From Otatea glauca (taxonomy: Eukaryota > Streptophyta > Magnoliopsida > Poales > Poaceae): a stretch of DNA of 64,000 nt. The position numbers were made by a program, and so were the translations under genes. This document shows positions 1 through 12,411 of the stretch, piece by piece; within the stretch, counting starts at the first letter, position 1; the number at the start of each line of letters is the position of its first letter. The stretch spans positions 28,898,176 through 28,962,175 of the forward strand of contig CM070723.1 in NCBI GenBank assembly GCA_036346275.1. Reading direction: 5' to 3'. The notes beneath the pieces are model-generated. The model searched no databases and was not told the origin of the DNA. It was given only the letters and a program-made list of their open reading frames with translations.

Positions 1-147
1 TTTTAATGAAAATTATAAACCATGATGCGTTGTCAAAAAGAATAAGCCGCTTCATGCGAAAGGAGAACAATGAGTAGCTAACCACCGTTTCCTTCAAGAA
101 CATCATAATATTATGCTCATGAAAATTAAGTTCAGCTATGGGCTGAT
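1..147. other. Flank of copia element C, nothing recognised
   Basis: AT-rich DNA lying outside the 3' LTR of element C, whose terminal TG is at 148. It has no convincing ORF or repeat. The five bases before the LTR (CTGAT, 143-147) would be one arm of the C target-site duplication, but the other arm is not in the window, so this cannot be verified. Confidence 0.5.
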
Positions 148-1418
148 TGAAATACCGAGATGGCGATCAGGGGGATAAATGATCCCAAATAAAATTTTCC
201 CCACTCAAAGTACTCCAAACAATCTCGCAATAAAAATCTGAAACACCCAAAAGTTTTCATTCAAACTGGTGCTTCTCAGATTCGCACACCCTCCAAAACC
301 CGAACAACTAGACAACAATGTGTACCCCTAGCTTACATGGTTGAGAACCATGAACCATATTAGGGATGTTTTAAACACAATCCAAGTTGTCAAGTGTCCA
401 AACAAAAAGGAATCAATTCAATTACTTCTTTTCTAAAAGAGATAAAGCTAAAAACAACAAAGTCTCTTTTCAAAAAAGTAAAAGCAGATTTTCTAGGAAT
501 TGTCCTCACTTCAAGCAGGTGGTTCATGAGTTTATTTTGCTCTAAAATTTTTGGGAATTTTTTTCCTATGAGTAGTTGAGCTGTGAAACAGTCCACCAAA
601 AATCACATTAAAAAGCTTTGTATAATAGACATGAAAAATCAAGTATTACAGACAGTGATGAACTTCGACCAGAAAGTTTGAGGCTTGGTTTTCACTTCCT
701 AGCACTCAAACGGTGCAACCAGTGGACTCACAAATTTTTCTAGTGATGTATAAATGAGTGATGCACTGTCTCTAATAAGAATCACTAAAAAAGGATTTTT
801 CTAGATTTTTGTAAAAATCACAGACTGTCTGCTGCGCGAAGAACAAGTTATAGACAGAATGACAACTTGATAGAAAACTTGATCTTTAGTCTATCATAGG
901 GTGCAAGAGAAGTGTAAAACCATATAAACACCCTCAAGACATCTTAGTACAACAGCATTTAGAAAGACGGGAGGCAATTCCAAATTGCGAGAATGTAAAT
1001 GCGGGAAAGTAAATGCTGAATTTAAATTGCGTAAAGTAAAGACATAATGTAAATGCGCAATTTAAATTCACAATAAGGTAAAGAAAATTTTTGTATTTTC
1101 TGGATGAAAGGTTTACAAAGCGTCACTTGATGTGGGCATAGCTCAAAGGAGCAACTCAAACCTTCAAGGGAAGAATACCTCCCCTTCCCCCTATTTATAA
1201 TACTCATGGGCCACCAACCACCCTTGGATGAGTCCCTCAACCCTAGAGCACTCATCAAGTGCTAGGATTAACCCAGTCACACAGCCATGCAAGGGCTCAC
1301 CCAAAACCCACACACACAAAGAGTTTTCTTGCACGGTTTTCAAAGCATACTAACTAGACCCGCTATCCTATCAACTAGACCGCAATCCGACGGCCCTCAT
1401 CGATCCAAGCAGCATCTA
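148..1418 (-). repeat. Element C 3' LTR, distal part
   Basis: It begins TGAAATACCGAGATGGCG and aligns with the C 5' LTR at 37380 and the solo LTR F at 45211. A minus-strand TATA box (TATAAATA) is read from 1192-1199, just before the region 'ccctatttataatactcatggg'. The LTR is cut at 1418 by element A and resumes at 12412. ATCTA occurs at both edges of A (1414-1418 and 12412-12416), and the uninterrupted LTR F reads GCATCTAGCTAGCAT at this point, which proves the insertion. Total LTR length without A is about 1.73 kb. Apparent short ORFs here are LTR shadows. Confidence 0.9.
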
Positions 1419-4362
1419 TGTCGGGACCCGAATTTGCAAATCCGGACCCTCTGTGTATACTGCACTAGTCCAGGATCACGTTAGTGCACACAGGCTCAAC
1501 ATAGATCCTATCACAATCATACACAGCGGAATATAACATAACTTTCATAATTAATAGTAACTGTTGTCTTACATGATTATTGCCACACCGGGCTTATAAA
1601 CGAAATAGCAAATAAGCAGCAGCGGAAAAATAAATAAGCGTAGCAGCTCCCGATTCACCGCAGTAACCGACGAGGCTCTGACCCTAAGCATTCGCATCCA
1701 TATAATCCTCCTCCACGAAAGGCGTAGATTCTTCCTCTTCTGAAGTTGTCGTTGTTGGGGTGAGTACATAGAGCACTCAACACGTTGTGCACAGCAATGC
1801 AAGTCTAATATTTTATATGCTTGGCTTAATCCAAAGGAATGGCTAATAAGGATATTTTGCAATAAAGCAGCATTTAACAAGAATTAGTAAATAGATTGAA
1901 AAGCATTAAACAAATACAGTAACTAATAGATTCAGCATTTCTAAAGTAAACCAAATTTCAAATCCAAAATCAATTTCCATTTTCCATGGCATCCTACCAT
2001 CCCAATTTTGTTTAACAAAAATCTAACCCTTAACTGTAATTCCCGAGCATTACCCAATACCGTGAGCACGGCTATTCGAATAGATTGTACACTTTGCAGA
2101 GGTTATGCACTTTACCCACACGATACAATGAAACACCACCAAGGCGAGTGATCATAACAAAGCCTTTACAATGCTACACCTAGACCCAGTACTGTTCGCT
2201 AAGGTTTCAACTCTGAAGGGTTAAACCACCACAACAGGGCCCCCTCTTGCGCCATGTGAGTTAAATCTTAAACCCAGGACTAACTATTCACCACGACAGT
2301 ACCGAAATCTAGGCTTCACAAATTATTCATCTAGGCTGTCCCATTCCAGACATGTGGTTGCAAGAAAGACTCAGGTCAAAGGCTTACAAGGTTAAGTCCT
2401 TAAAGTGATTAAGGCAAGACTTCCACATACCCCTACCAATCCTGGCCCACCTTGGCACACTGCCCCTTGCCACTTGCCCCAATCTAAATCATTACCACCC
2501 CAGTTGATTACCAAGCACCACGTGCCACCAACATTTCAATCTAGTTGTGTGACCTCCTCGCCACGACAACTTGATAGCACTGTGTGACAACACATGACAC
2601 AAATTCTTAAACATTGTTCCATATTCCATTAGTCAAGATTAAGAATCAACATTCGGACACATGTGATGACGTGGCATGGCTAAGCAATCTACAACGGTCT
2701 AACTAGTCCCATGTTGATTATTAATATTAACCAACTATAATTCCACATCCTAGGGTGACAATTAGATCATGGCATAAAATTGACAAGGTATGATTTAATT
2801 CAATTAGGCATATTATCTAATTCCCAGATTAATTGAAATCATTTATACACATAAAATATCATGCATAATTTAAGAGACAAAATAACAATTTGGTGAAATT
2901 GGGTGCAATATGATCAAAGCACAACTTGCCTTGGAGTAGGTGCTGGTCTTGCTCTGAGCTTGGGTCTTGAAGCGACGAATCTTCCTCCGGATCTCCAAGC
3001 AGTTCAACGTCTACGCGAAACGATGCCAAAATAGCAAATAACCACCAAACCAGAGAGCAAGAAAACTCCAAAAATAAAATAAATTAACCAATAAATATAT
3101 CTTGATTTTACAAATTTTTAGAAATTTGAATCACTCAAATCCGAGTTAAAATGCAAAAGATATAGCCTTTTGAAGTTTGAATAAATACTGAAATACAGAA
3201 AATAGAATTTCCTATTTTCCCGAAATATTTTTCTATTGAAAAAGATTTTTATTACGCAACGCTGACGTCAGCCCTGGCCCGAGCCAATCAGGTGCTGCAC
3301 GTCACCTGGTCCATGCACTCGGTCCACGAAACCGCCTTGGGTTCACCGTGGACGCGGCCCACGGCGCCTCGCGCCCCGCGCCCGCAACGCGGCGATGCCA
3401 CCCGTGCCGATGCTCGACACGCGGCGCGCATCCGGGTGACGATCCGACGGCTACCGCTCTAACACACACGCGATGCGATCTCAACCGAACAGACCTGATC
3501 CAACGGTCCACGCTTACCCGAGCTGTTCACTGAAGACGAAGCAACGCGGCACGATCTGAGACATCCACGAAAGATCCAACAGCTGTCCGAGTTCCAAGAT
3601 GAAGATGGCAGCACGGCGGCGGACTGGCACCGGAGCGGAGGAAGAAGACCACCCGAACGGCGTTTCGGCGCGACTTCGGCGAGAAGAAGTACCAGCTTCG
3701 GTGCAGCTCGACACGACGAGTCTGAATCTGGAACCGGTGCGGCAAACAGTGGGTTGACGGCGGCGGAAAAGGCGACAAAGCTAGCGGCGGTGCTTGCGCA
3801 ACTACGGCGAGCTCCCGAGCGACGACGGCGGCGAAACAAGCGAAGATGCTAAGCAGGAAGGTGCGCACTAAGGTGATGATTATAGGGGTGCGAGCGGCGG
3901 CTTTTATAGCCTCGGCATGCACGCAAGGAAGGAAACCCTAAACAATCCACGGCGGAGACGGTGCGGCGGCGAACTCGGAAACCGAATCGGAGACGACGAC
4001 CGAGAACCGTCCGATTTGCGATCAACGGCCACAATTATATCTCGGGCGATCCGATCCGCCCGTTCCAAAATCAACGGATGTGATCAAATCTTTCAAAAAT
4101 AACGCCGCACGATCTCGATCCAACGGCCGATCACATTAGGGTTTCGCGAAGGAAACAGCCGTCCGATCTAGATCCAACGGTCCACACATGCAAGGCGGCT
4201 AAATGGTCGACGGGTCAGACAATACTGGTCGCTTACACAAATACCGGGCTTCGCCCAAGATTATTCATCGATTTTTCAAAAGCTTTTTGATTTAAAATAA
4301 TTCCCGAAATTACATTTATTCATTTAAGGCAATTAAAATATCAAGAAAAATCCAAGAAAATT
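1419..4362 (-). repeat. Element A 3' LTR, truncated
   Basis: It is collinear with the complete A 5' LTR at 9308-12411 and with the B LTRs in inverse orientation. The TATA box is on the minus strand (3902-3908, TTTTATA on plus). Homology stops at 4362 after 'tccaagaaaatt'; the intact LTR goes on for about 215 bp to its terminal TGT. The GC-rich segment 3240-4200 is promoter/leader sequence, and the overlapping ORFs there on both strands are composition artefacts. Confidence 0.88.
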
Positions 4363-4882
4363 GAGTTTGGAAAGTTTGAATCCAAAAATAAACCATTTGC
4401 ATTTCTCTTGAATTAATTCCAGCTTAATTTGAATTTTCCATTAATGAAAGGATTTAATTTGACTAAACAATTCATCAAACTAAAGGTTCATTGTGCTCCA
4501 AGGAATTTTTCTGTATTTTTGGCGATTTTTCTGAATTTATTTGATATTTATTTGAATTTATGTGCATTTATTCGAATTTCTGGATTTATCTTAAATGAGA
4601 AAATGTGTTGTTTTTCAAAAGCGCCCTCGGGCAATTTTTCATCCGCGCGGCCCATTTTCTCCTCCGACCTGCTTCGCCCCGGCCCGCTCCACTCGGCCCA
4701 CCTCTAGCGCGCAGCTAGCCGCCAGCCCGCTCCACGTCGACCGCTCGATGCGCGACACACGTGTGGCTGCGATGCAGCCACATCGCCGCGCCCGCGAAAC
4801 CCTAACCCTAGCCGCCACTCAGAGTCCCGCCGCCGCACGCCGCCGTTTTCGCACTCCGCGTTCTACTCGCCTCTTGAGACCC

Positions 4883-4889
4883 TATTTAA
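4883..4889 (+). promoter_or_regulatory. TATA-like box of LTR I
   Basis: TATTTAA lies in 'gagaccctatttaaagcc', inside the GC-rich segment where the other LTRs of this group carry their TATA box. It is assigned by position and motif only. Confidence 0.5.
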
Positions 4890-6066
4890 AGCCGTCGTGC
4901 GCCGCCCGAGGAACCCCGTTTCGCCCCGCATCTGCTGCCCTCTTTCTCGCCGCCCGAGACCTCGTCCTCCGCCCGTGCGACCTCGCCGAAGTTGTGCCTT
5001 CACCCGAAGCCTTCCGCCGCTTCTTTCTTCGCCGCCGGTGCGTCTCCACCGTCGCCGTTTGCCTTTTCACGCCGCCCGCGTCACCCTCGTCCGGATCGAC
5101 CTTGTTCCGCACCCGATCCATCGCGTCTTCGCCGTGCACCGCGTCTTCTTCCCCGAGTCCGGTGAGTCTTGCCCCGCCGCTCGCCGTCGGTCCCCGTCGA
5201 AGTTCCTGGTCGTCCGATCTACGATGGATGTCCCGGATTTCGCCGCGTCACCATCGCCCGTGTCTTGGTTCGTCTGCCGTCGGATCTCGAGTCGCCGTTG
5301 GATGCGCGACACGCGGCAACTCGCGTCAGTGCTTGCGTCAGGCCGCCCGCGTCAACGCTTGCGTCAGCCATGCGCCGGGTGCATGGTGAACCGGCACAGT
5401 GCCATGGAACGAGTCCACCGTGAACCCGATGATGTCAGCGTTGCGCAATAAACCGATTTTCCAGTACAAAAATAAATTCAGAAATTCCGAATTTCTGATT
5501 TTTTGTATTTTCTCTGAATTTAATTTTCCAGAAGCTCGTTCTCCCTCATACGAACTCCGATTGAGGCGATTCAAGTTTCTAAATTTTTCTAAAATCAAGA
5601 TCTATCTTCCAGAACCATTTATTTTCAGTTTTTATCTTGTTTGAGTCTCTATTTTGTATTTATTTGGTTTCATTGCTTCTTTTCCGGCAGACGCTAATTC
5701 CGAGGGAGCGAACGAAGTCTTTGAAGACCAAGACTCAGCACCAGATCAGCAAGGCAAGTCGTAATCCTTTGATCATGTTGATCCTATGTTTGCAAAAGTA
5801 ATTTACTTTATTACAATGGCATGCTATTTTGTATATCAATCCTTATTTAATAGGAGTAAATGTATACCTTGTTGACATTATGCCACCTTGATTAATTGTA
5901 TACCATGTATCCATTGATAAACCTAGGTTGGGACATTACTAGTTGGACATAATCAATATATCAACATCGGGTTATCGTAGCTATGCTTAGACATGCTTAG
6001 ATATAGTTGGGATTCATGTCACATATTGAATAATGTTAATCTTGACTTAATGAGATATTGAATCGT

Positions 6067-6260
6067 GGCCGTTAGCCACTGTTGTAAAATTTGTTGTACT
6101 ATGGCGGGGTTTACCATTGGTCTTGGTTGAACGAATTGTTTTCCCTCAGGCAAGTGATCGTGCGGCCGTTAGCCACTGTTGTAAAATTTGTTGTACTATG
6201 GCGGGGTTTGCCATTGGTCTTGGTTGAACGAATTGTTTTCCCTCGTGCAAGTGATTGTGC
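6067..6260 (+). repeat. 97-bp tandem duplication in LTR I
   Basis: Two almost identical units start with GGCCGTTAGCCACTGTTG at 6067 and 6164, giving a 97-bp period. They differ at only a few positions (for example ttaccattgg versus ttgccattgg). The other LTRs of the window lack it, so it is private to this copy or subfamily. Confidence 0.9.
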
Positions 6261-7300
6261 AAGAAAGGGGTGCTTTCAGCACATTGGGATGTGGATGTCT
6301 TGCCCGAGACAATTAAGGACTTAATCTTGTGCACCATTGAACTGGCCTAACTGCATTACCACATGTCCGAATGGGACAGACCTAGCCGATTAATTTGTAA
6401 TGTCTAGCCTTGAGTACCGCCATTGGTGGTGTGGGTTCGGGATGGACGGGTAGATTCGCAAGGCTCAAGAGGGGCCCTAAGGGGCGAAACCTTAGCGGCA
6501 AGACGAGTTTAGACAAGGCATTGTAAAGGCTTTGTCGTGACATCTCGCGACACACCAAAGGAAGTGTGTTAAGATCGATTGCACAAAGAGGTGGTCATGT
6601 CTTGTGGGTAAAGTTGTACAACCTCTGCAGAGTGTAAAACTATTCGAATAGCCGCGTCCGCGGTCATGGACAAGCCCGGGAATTTCACACGGGGTATAGA
6701 GTGTTTCATAAAATGTAGAATGTGGAATTGTTGGGATGTGAACGGGGAGTTCACTGTTGTTTTGTTGTCTATCATTGATCTATCAGCTATTTATTTATCT
6801 TTTCATAAATATGCTTTCAATCTATTTATTGTATTTCAATTCAAATTCTCGCTTTACGCAAATGAAACATATAGTTATCCTTGTCAAGCCGCATGAATAT
6901 ATTGCATCCATTCCCTACGGCTTGCTCGAGTACCTTTGTACTCACGGCTTTATGCCCTTGTTGATCGATTCTCAAGGAGATAATGAATATCATGAGGAGG
7001 AATTCTATGAAGACTACGTGGATTAGGAAGGCGTTCCCAGACGATTGCCTTGTGGCATGTCGAATGGCTCAAGTTATCTTTTCTGCTGCAATAGTATTTG
7101 TTTCTTAAGCCCTTAAGGCGTAATGGTGTAAACATTGACCATAAGGTCGTTTGCTTTATTCAATAATAAATTGCTTCTTCTTAGTTAATTCGTTGTATGG
7201 AATGGTATTTCATCTATGTTTCCACTGTGTGCACTAGCATTATCCTGGACTAGTGCAGTATACACAGAGGGTTTCGGATTTGCAAATCTGGGTCCCGACA

Positions 7301-8083
7301 GTTGGTCATCAAGCGCTTGCGATTTTCCCCCAGTTCTTTGCGCTTATCCTCCAAAATCAAAGCTTTGTTTACTAATTCTTGAAAATCCGAAAAAGTGTGG
7401 GTAATTAGCCCCACCTGCAGCCCTGAGTTTAGTCCCTTCATGAAGCGGGAGTGACTGGCCTTGTCCGTCGCTACGTCTTCAGGAGCATAGCGAGCTAACT
7501 GCGTGAATTTATTCAAGTAATCGGCCACCGGTTGGCCTCCTTGCTTAAGCGCCCTGAATTCTTCTTTTTTCAGGTCCATCATCCCTTCTGGTACATGGTA
7601 CTAGCGGAAGGCCGTGGCAAACTCTTCCCATGTGATTTCCATGGGTGCCTCATGAGCAGCACTATAGTTCTCCCACCATTCTGCAGTTGTTCCCTCTAGC
7701 TGATGGGATGCGTAAAGAACCTTCTCGTGGCCTTCATATTGAGTGATGTACAGCTTCCTCTCAATGGTTCGTAGCCAATCATCTGCTTCCAAGGGGTTGA
7801 CATTGCCTGAGAATGTTGGCGGTCGGGTCCTCATGAAATCTGACAACTTGGAGTAAGGACGAGGTCCACCATTGTTGTTCTGGGCAGCGGGGTTGTTGAC
7901 TGCAGCCATATTGGTCATCTGCTGCATCATAGTCTGCATCAACTGAGTTTGCGCAGCGAGAAAAGCTCCCAAGTTCTGCATATCCACTAGCGGTGCTTGT
8001 TGCGGTGGTGCTCCTTCGTTGCGATTGTTGCCTGGGCACAGACCACTTCCTGAAGCTCTGTTGTTGCTATGAGTGTTCACCAT
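7301..8083 (-). pseudogene. gag: Element A gag, truncated
   Basis: This is the Ty3/gypsy nucleocapsid precursor, which assembles virus-like particles in the cytoplasm. The likely start is the ATG at 8083 (MVNTHSNN), which matches the B gag start at 24398 better than the upstream in-frame Met at 8173. A Q/N/P-rich N-terminus (LVDMQNLGAFLAAQTQLM) is followed by a retrotransposon Gag domain (LEADDWLRTIERKLY ... EWWENY ... WEEFATAF). A TAG interrupts the frame just after ATAFR, where B reads a His codon. Sequence continues to KRLMTN and then runs into LTR I at 7300, so the zinc knuckle and all of pol are missing. About 73% of the residues preceding the B solo-LTR insertion have counterparts here by eye. 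Confidence 0.88.
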
Positions 8084-8363
8084 CTGCTTGATTGCTTCTT
8101 GGTTTAGGAAAGATAGATGTAGCATAGGTAAGATGCAAGAATTTCTAAGGCGGGGGAAACAGGTTAAACCCAACTTAAATAATCTTTATTAATACTTGGT
8201 ATGGTTGCTTACAATGCCTAAGGGCTTTGCAACACTTACTGCTCACTCAGCAGACAATTAAGAACCAAACTAAACATGCAACCTTAACGTCTTCTAAAAG
8301 GTAAAGACTAACTTAAAGATACGACTCAACACTCGAGTCTCAACACAACTCTAAGACCAACTC

Positions 8364-9098
8364 TCACTCATCCACCACCTGGTGAGATCGATCCAACAGA
8401 TACACCGGTGGGTGGGCTGGCATGGGTGCAAACCTATCCTGGTGACCCTCTGCTGGCTCCTCAGGCTCCCACTCACGCTCCTTTGGGTCTTCCTCTTCTA
8501 CTTCTTCTTCTTCGGCAACTCCATCTGGCTCTTGGACGACCTGGTCCGCCACCTCCTCGGCTACCTGCAAGGCCTCCTCCAGCTCACTGATGACTCTGGC
8601 TGCTGCGTCATGGGTCTTCTGAAGCTCTCGCTCGGTCACCCTCAGTGCCTCGTACACTGTCTCCAGCTCCTGAGCAGTGTCCCTTAGGTGCTCCTCCTAG
8701 GCGATGGCGAACTTAGCAAGGTGTACTGCAGTAGCACACTCCCCCTCCATGATCCGTCGACGCTGGCACGCTCGCACTGTCGGGTGAAGCTGAAACACGG
8801 TGTCGCGAAGCTCATAGGCGTAGTCGTGGCAGATCCGTCGTAGGGAAAGTCTGGCAGCCTCCTGAATTCCCGCCTCATACGTGAACCTCTGGGTGGTGAT
8901 GTGGATCGGTCTGGTGGTCTCGTCGCCCTCTCGAGCGAAGATGGTCAGTTTGCAGAAGAACCCCCGATGCACACCGTTGACGTTCCAGTTGCTTCCTCGG
9001 TAAAGCGGACGATCGAAGCCTCCAATCAATTGAAGAACTCTCCAAAGCTCTATGGAATAGCCACCCTGCCTCGACTCGAAGGACTGGAAGATCGGCAT
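8364..9098 (-). pseudogene. Element A upstream ORF (ORF0), one stop
   Basis: This is an extra ORF between the primer-binding site and gag, of unknown function. It spans 244 codons from ATG at 9098 (MPIFQSFESRQGGY) to a stop at 8364, with one in-frame TAG at 8697-8699 where B has a CAG codon. The N-terminal half is globular-looking (LWRVLQLIGGFDRPLYRG). The middle is a predicted helix/coil (ALRVTERELQKTHDAAARV). The C-terminus is strongly acidic (a run of Glu, then EREWEPEEPAEG). The same ORF occurs in element B, so it is a family trait. Upstream ORFs of this kind have, as I recall, been reported for grass chromoviruses such as rice RIRE3/RIRE8. No biochemical role is inferable. 8102-8363 is the spacer to gag. 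Confidence 0.75.
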
Positions 9099-9290
9099 CT
9101 ATTCAAAACAAATTTTGAATAAGATCTCCACCAAACGCAACGAAAAGAAGGTAATTTTAGCAAGGATGAGAGTAGAAGAATGAGATAAGCCAAGAGTTTC
9201 TTATTAGTCAAATTTACCTTTTCTTTAGAAAATAATTTTGGACACTCCTCGAGAGATACCAACTACCTAGGCCAAGACATATAGTCGGAT

Positions 9291-9303
9291 GGCTTTGATA
9301 CCA
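9291..9303 (-). promoter_or_regulatory. Element A primer-binding site
   Basis: Read on the minus strand it is TGGTATCAAAGCC, four bases inside the 5' LTR. It matches the initiator-Met tRNA primer site used by most plant LTR elements (TGGTATCAGAGC) with one mismatch. This fixes the minus orientation of A and identifies 9308-12411 as the 5' LTR. Confidence 0.85.
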
Positions 9304-9307
9304 CCTC

Positions 9308-12300
9308 TGTCGGGACCCGAATTTGCAAATCCGACCCTCTGTGTATCTGCACTAGTCCAGATCACGCTAGTGCACACATGCTCAACATAGATGCTATCAC
9401 GACCATACACAATGGAATATAGCATAACTTTCATAATTAATAGTAATCTGTTGTCTTACATGATTATTGCCACATCGGGCTTATAAAAGAAATAGCAAAT
9501 AAGCGGAATGAAAAATAAATAAGCGTAGCACTCCCGATTCACGCAGTAACCGACGAGGCTCGAACCCTAAGCATTCGCATCCATATAATCATCCTCCACG
9601 AAAGGCGTAGATTCTTCCTCTTCTGAAGTTGTCATTGTTCGGGTGAGTACATAAAGCACTCAACAAGTTGTGCATAGCAATGCAAGTCTAATATTCTATA
9701 TGCTTGGCTTAATCCAAAGGAATGGCTAATAAGGATATTTTGCAATAAAGCAGCATTTAACAAGAATACAGTAAATAGATTGAAAAGCAGTAAAACAAAT
9801 ACAGTAACTAATAGATTTAGCATTTCTGAAGTAAACCAAATTTCCAATCCTAAATCAATTTCCATTTTCCATGGCATCCTGCCATCCCAATTTTGTTTAC
9901 CAAAAGTCTAACCTTTAACTGTAATTCCCGAGCATTGCCCAATACCGTGAGCACGGCTATTCGAATAGATTGTACACTCTGCAGAGGTTATGCACTTTAC
10001 CCACATGATACAACCAAACACCACCAAGGCGAGTGATCATAACAAAGCCTTTACAATGCTACACCTAGACCCAGTACTGTTCGTTAAGGTTTCAACACTG
10101 ATGGGTTAAACCACCACAACAGGGCCCCCCTCTTGCACCATGTGAGTTAAACCGTAAACCCGGGACTCACTGTTCACCATGACAGTACCGAAATCTAGGC
10201 TTCACAAATTATTCACTAGGCTGTCCTATTCGCACATGTGGTTGCAAGAAAGACTCAGGTCAAAGGCTTGCAAGGTTAAGTCCTTAAAGTGATTAAGGCA
10301 AGACTTCCACATACCCCTGCCAATCCTGGCCCACCTTGGCACACTGCCCCTTGCCACTTGCCCCAATCCAAATCATTACCACCCCAATTGATTACCAAGC
10401 ACCACATGCCACCAGCATTTCAATCTAGTTGTGTGACCTCCTCGCCATGACAACTTGATAGCACTGTGTGACAACATATGACACACAAATTCTTAAACAT
10501 TGTTCCATATTCCATTAGTCAACATTAAGTATCAACATTCGGACACAAGTGATGACGTGGCATGGCTAAGCAATCTACAACGGTCTAACTAGCCCCATGT
10601 CGATTATTAATATTAACCAACTATAATTCCACATCCTAGGGTGACAATTAGATCATGGCATAAAATTGACATGGTATGATTTAATTCAATTAGGCACATT
10701 ATCTAATTCCCAGATTAATTGAAATCATTTATACACATAAAATATCATGCATAATTTAAGAGACAAAATATCAATTTGGTGAAATTGGGTGCAATATGAT
10801 CAAAGCACAACTTGGCTTGGAGTTGGTGCTGGTCTTGCTCTGAGCTTGGGTCTTGAAGCGACGAATCTTCCTCCGGATCTCCGAGCAGTTCACGTCTACG
10901 CGAAACGATGCCAAAATAGCAAATAAACACCAAACCAGAGATCAAGCAAACTCCAAAAATAAAATAAAATTCACCATTAAATAGATCTTGATTTTACAAA
11001 TTTTTAGAAATTTGAATCACTCAAATCCAAGTTAAAATGCAAAAGATATAGCCTTTTGAAGTTTGAATAAATACTGAAATACATAAAATAGAATTTCCGA
11101 TTTTCCCGAAATATTTTTCTATTGAAAAAGATTTTTATTGTGCAACACTGACGTCAGCCCTAGCCCGAGCCAATCAGGCGCTGACACGTCACCTGGTCCA
11201 CGGACTCGGTCCACGGAACCGGCTCAGGTTCACCGTGGACGCGGCCCACGGTGCCTCGCACCCCGCGCCCACCACGCGGCGACGCCAGACTGGCTGCGGC
11301 GGGATCTCAACCGAATAGACCTGATCCAATGGTCCACGCTTACCCGAGTTATTCACTGCAGACGAAGCGACGCGGCACGATCTGAGACGTCCACGAAAGA
11401 TCCAACGGCTGTCCGAGCTCGGAGACGGAGATGGCAGCACGGCAGCGGACTGGCATCGGAGCGAAGGAAGAAGGCCACCCGGACGGCGTTTCGGCGCGAC
11501 TCCGGCGAGAAGAAGTAGCAGCTTCGGTGCAGCTCGACACGACGAGTCTGAATCTGGAACCGGTGCGGCGAACGGCGGATTGTTGGCGGCAGAAAAGGCG
11601 GGAAAGCTAGCGGCGGTGCTTGCGCAACTACAGCGAGCTCCCGAGCGACGACGGCGAAAAAACAAGCGAAGATGCTAAGCAGGAAGGTGCGCACTGAGGT
11701 GACGATTATCGGGGTGCGAGCGGCAGCTTTTATAGCCTCGGCATGCGCACAAGGAAGGAAACCCTAAACAATCCGCGGCGGTGACGGTGCGGCGGCGAAC
11801 TCGGAAACCGAATCGGAGACGACGACCGAGAACTGTTCGATTTGCGATCAACGGCAATGATTAGATCTCGGGCGATCCGATCTGATCCGCCCTTTCCAAA
11901 ATCAATGGATGCGATCAAATCTTTCCAAAATAACGCCGCACGATCTCGATCCAACGGCCGATCGCATTAGGGTTTCGCGAAGGAAACGGCCGTCCGATCT
12001 GGATCCAACGGTCCACACGCGCGGTCCACACGCGAAACGGCTAACGAGCCGCGACAAAGACTGGTTACAAGACGCACAAGGTCGGGCTTCACCCAAAGAT
12101 CGTTTCACCGATTTTTGAAAAGCTTTTTGATTTAAAATAATTCCCGAAATTAGATTAATTCATTTAAGGCAATTAAAATATCAGGAAAAATCCAAGAAAA
12201 TTCTCATAAATACTTTGAGACATTTTGAGTTCAAATAAATATTTTTGGCAAAACTTTATTTTGATTATGAAGATATTTAATTGGTGTTTTCAAAGAGGCT

Positions 12301-12411
12301 AATTACTTAATTCTCTAAATGAATTCCAATAAATCCAGAAAAATCCCAATAAATCTCAAATTGCATAAATGATAATAAAGTAATACTTAAAGCAAAAATT
12401 GGGGTGTTATA
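9308..12411 (-). repeat. Element A 5' LTR, complete
   Basis: 3104 bp, from TGTCGGGACCC to GGTGTTATA on the plus strand (TATAACACC...GGGTCCCGACA on minus). The TATA box TATAAAA on minus is read from 11728-11734. The LTR carries the CTATTCGAATAG palindrome at 9957-9968. It is similar to the B LTRs over its full length. 9104-9290, inside the element, is untranslated leader. Confidence 0.9.

Larger units (their letters stand above)
4363..7300 (+). repeat. LTR fragment I: plus-strand gypsy LTR, 5'-truncated
   Basis: It ends GGGTCCCGACA at 7300, the 3' end typical of the chromovirus LTRs here, but in the opposite orientation to its host element A. It has a TATA-like TATTTAA near 4883, a GC-rich leader, and the conserved CTGCAG plus CTATTCGAATAG core (6640-6651). 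Its first recognisable sequence resembles LTR H about 150 bp in, so the TGTAAC start is lost. The 5' edge abuts the truncated A LTR at 4362/4363, and the 3' edge abuts A gag at 7301. The five bases GTTGG after its end are the presumed TSD, but the partner is deleted. It includes a 97-bp tandem duplication at 6067-6260. Confidence 0.8.
1419..12411 (-). mobile_element. Element A: Ty3/gypsy chromovirus-type, pol deleted
   Basis: It starts TGTCGGGACCC and ends GGTGTTATA (expected ACA, one transition), flanked by a perfect 5-bp TSD, ATCTA. On the minus strand it reads 5' LTR (9308-12411), primer-binding site, upstream ORF (9098-8364), gag (8083-7301), then a foreign plus-strand LTR fragment (7300-4363), then a 3' LTR lacking its first ~215 bp (4362-1419). 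Protease, RT, RNase H and integrase are entirely missing. It is closely related to element B in LTR, upstream ORF and gag. The missing interior is best explained by insertion of I followed by a deletion that removed pol, the 5' part of I and the start of the 3' LTR. Confidence 0.88.

Noticed and set aside
3300..5450. Many overlapping long ORFs on both strands
   Set aside because: GC-rich LTR leader sequence. The same composition and ORF pattern appears at 11.2-12.1, 20.3-21.4, 33.2-34.2 and 44.1-45.0 kb in LTRs, with low-complexity Arg/Ser/Pro products and no conserved motif.
8382..8687. Leu-rich ORF opposite ORF0 (and its match at 23635-24066)
   Set aside because: Shadow of the acidic Glu codons of ORF0; the sense strand carries the conserved ORF in both elements.
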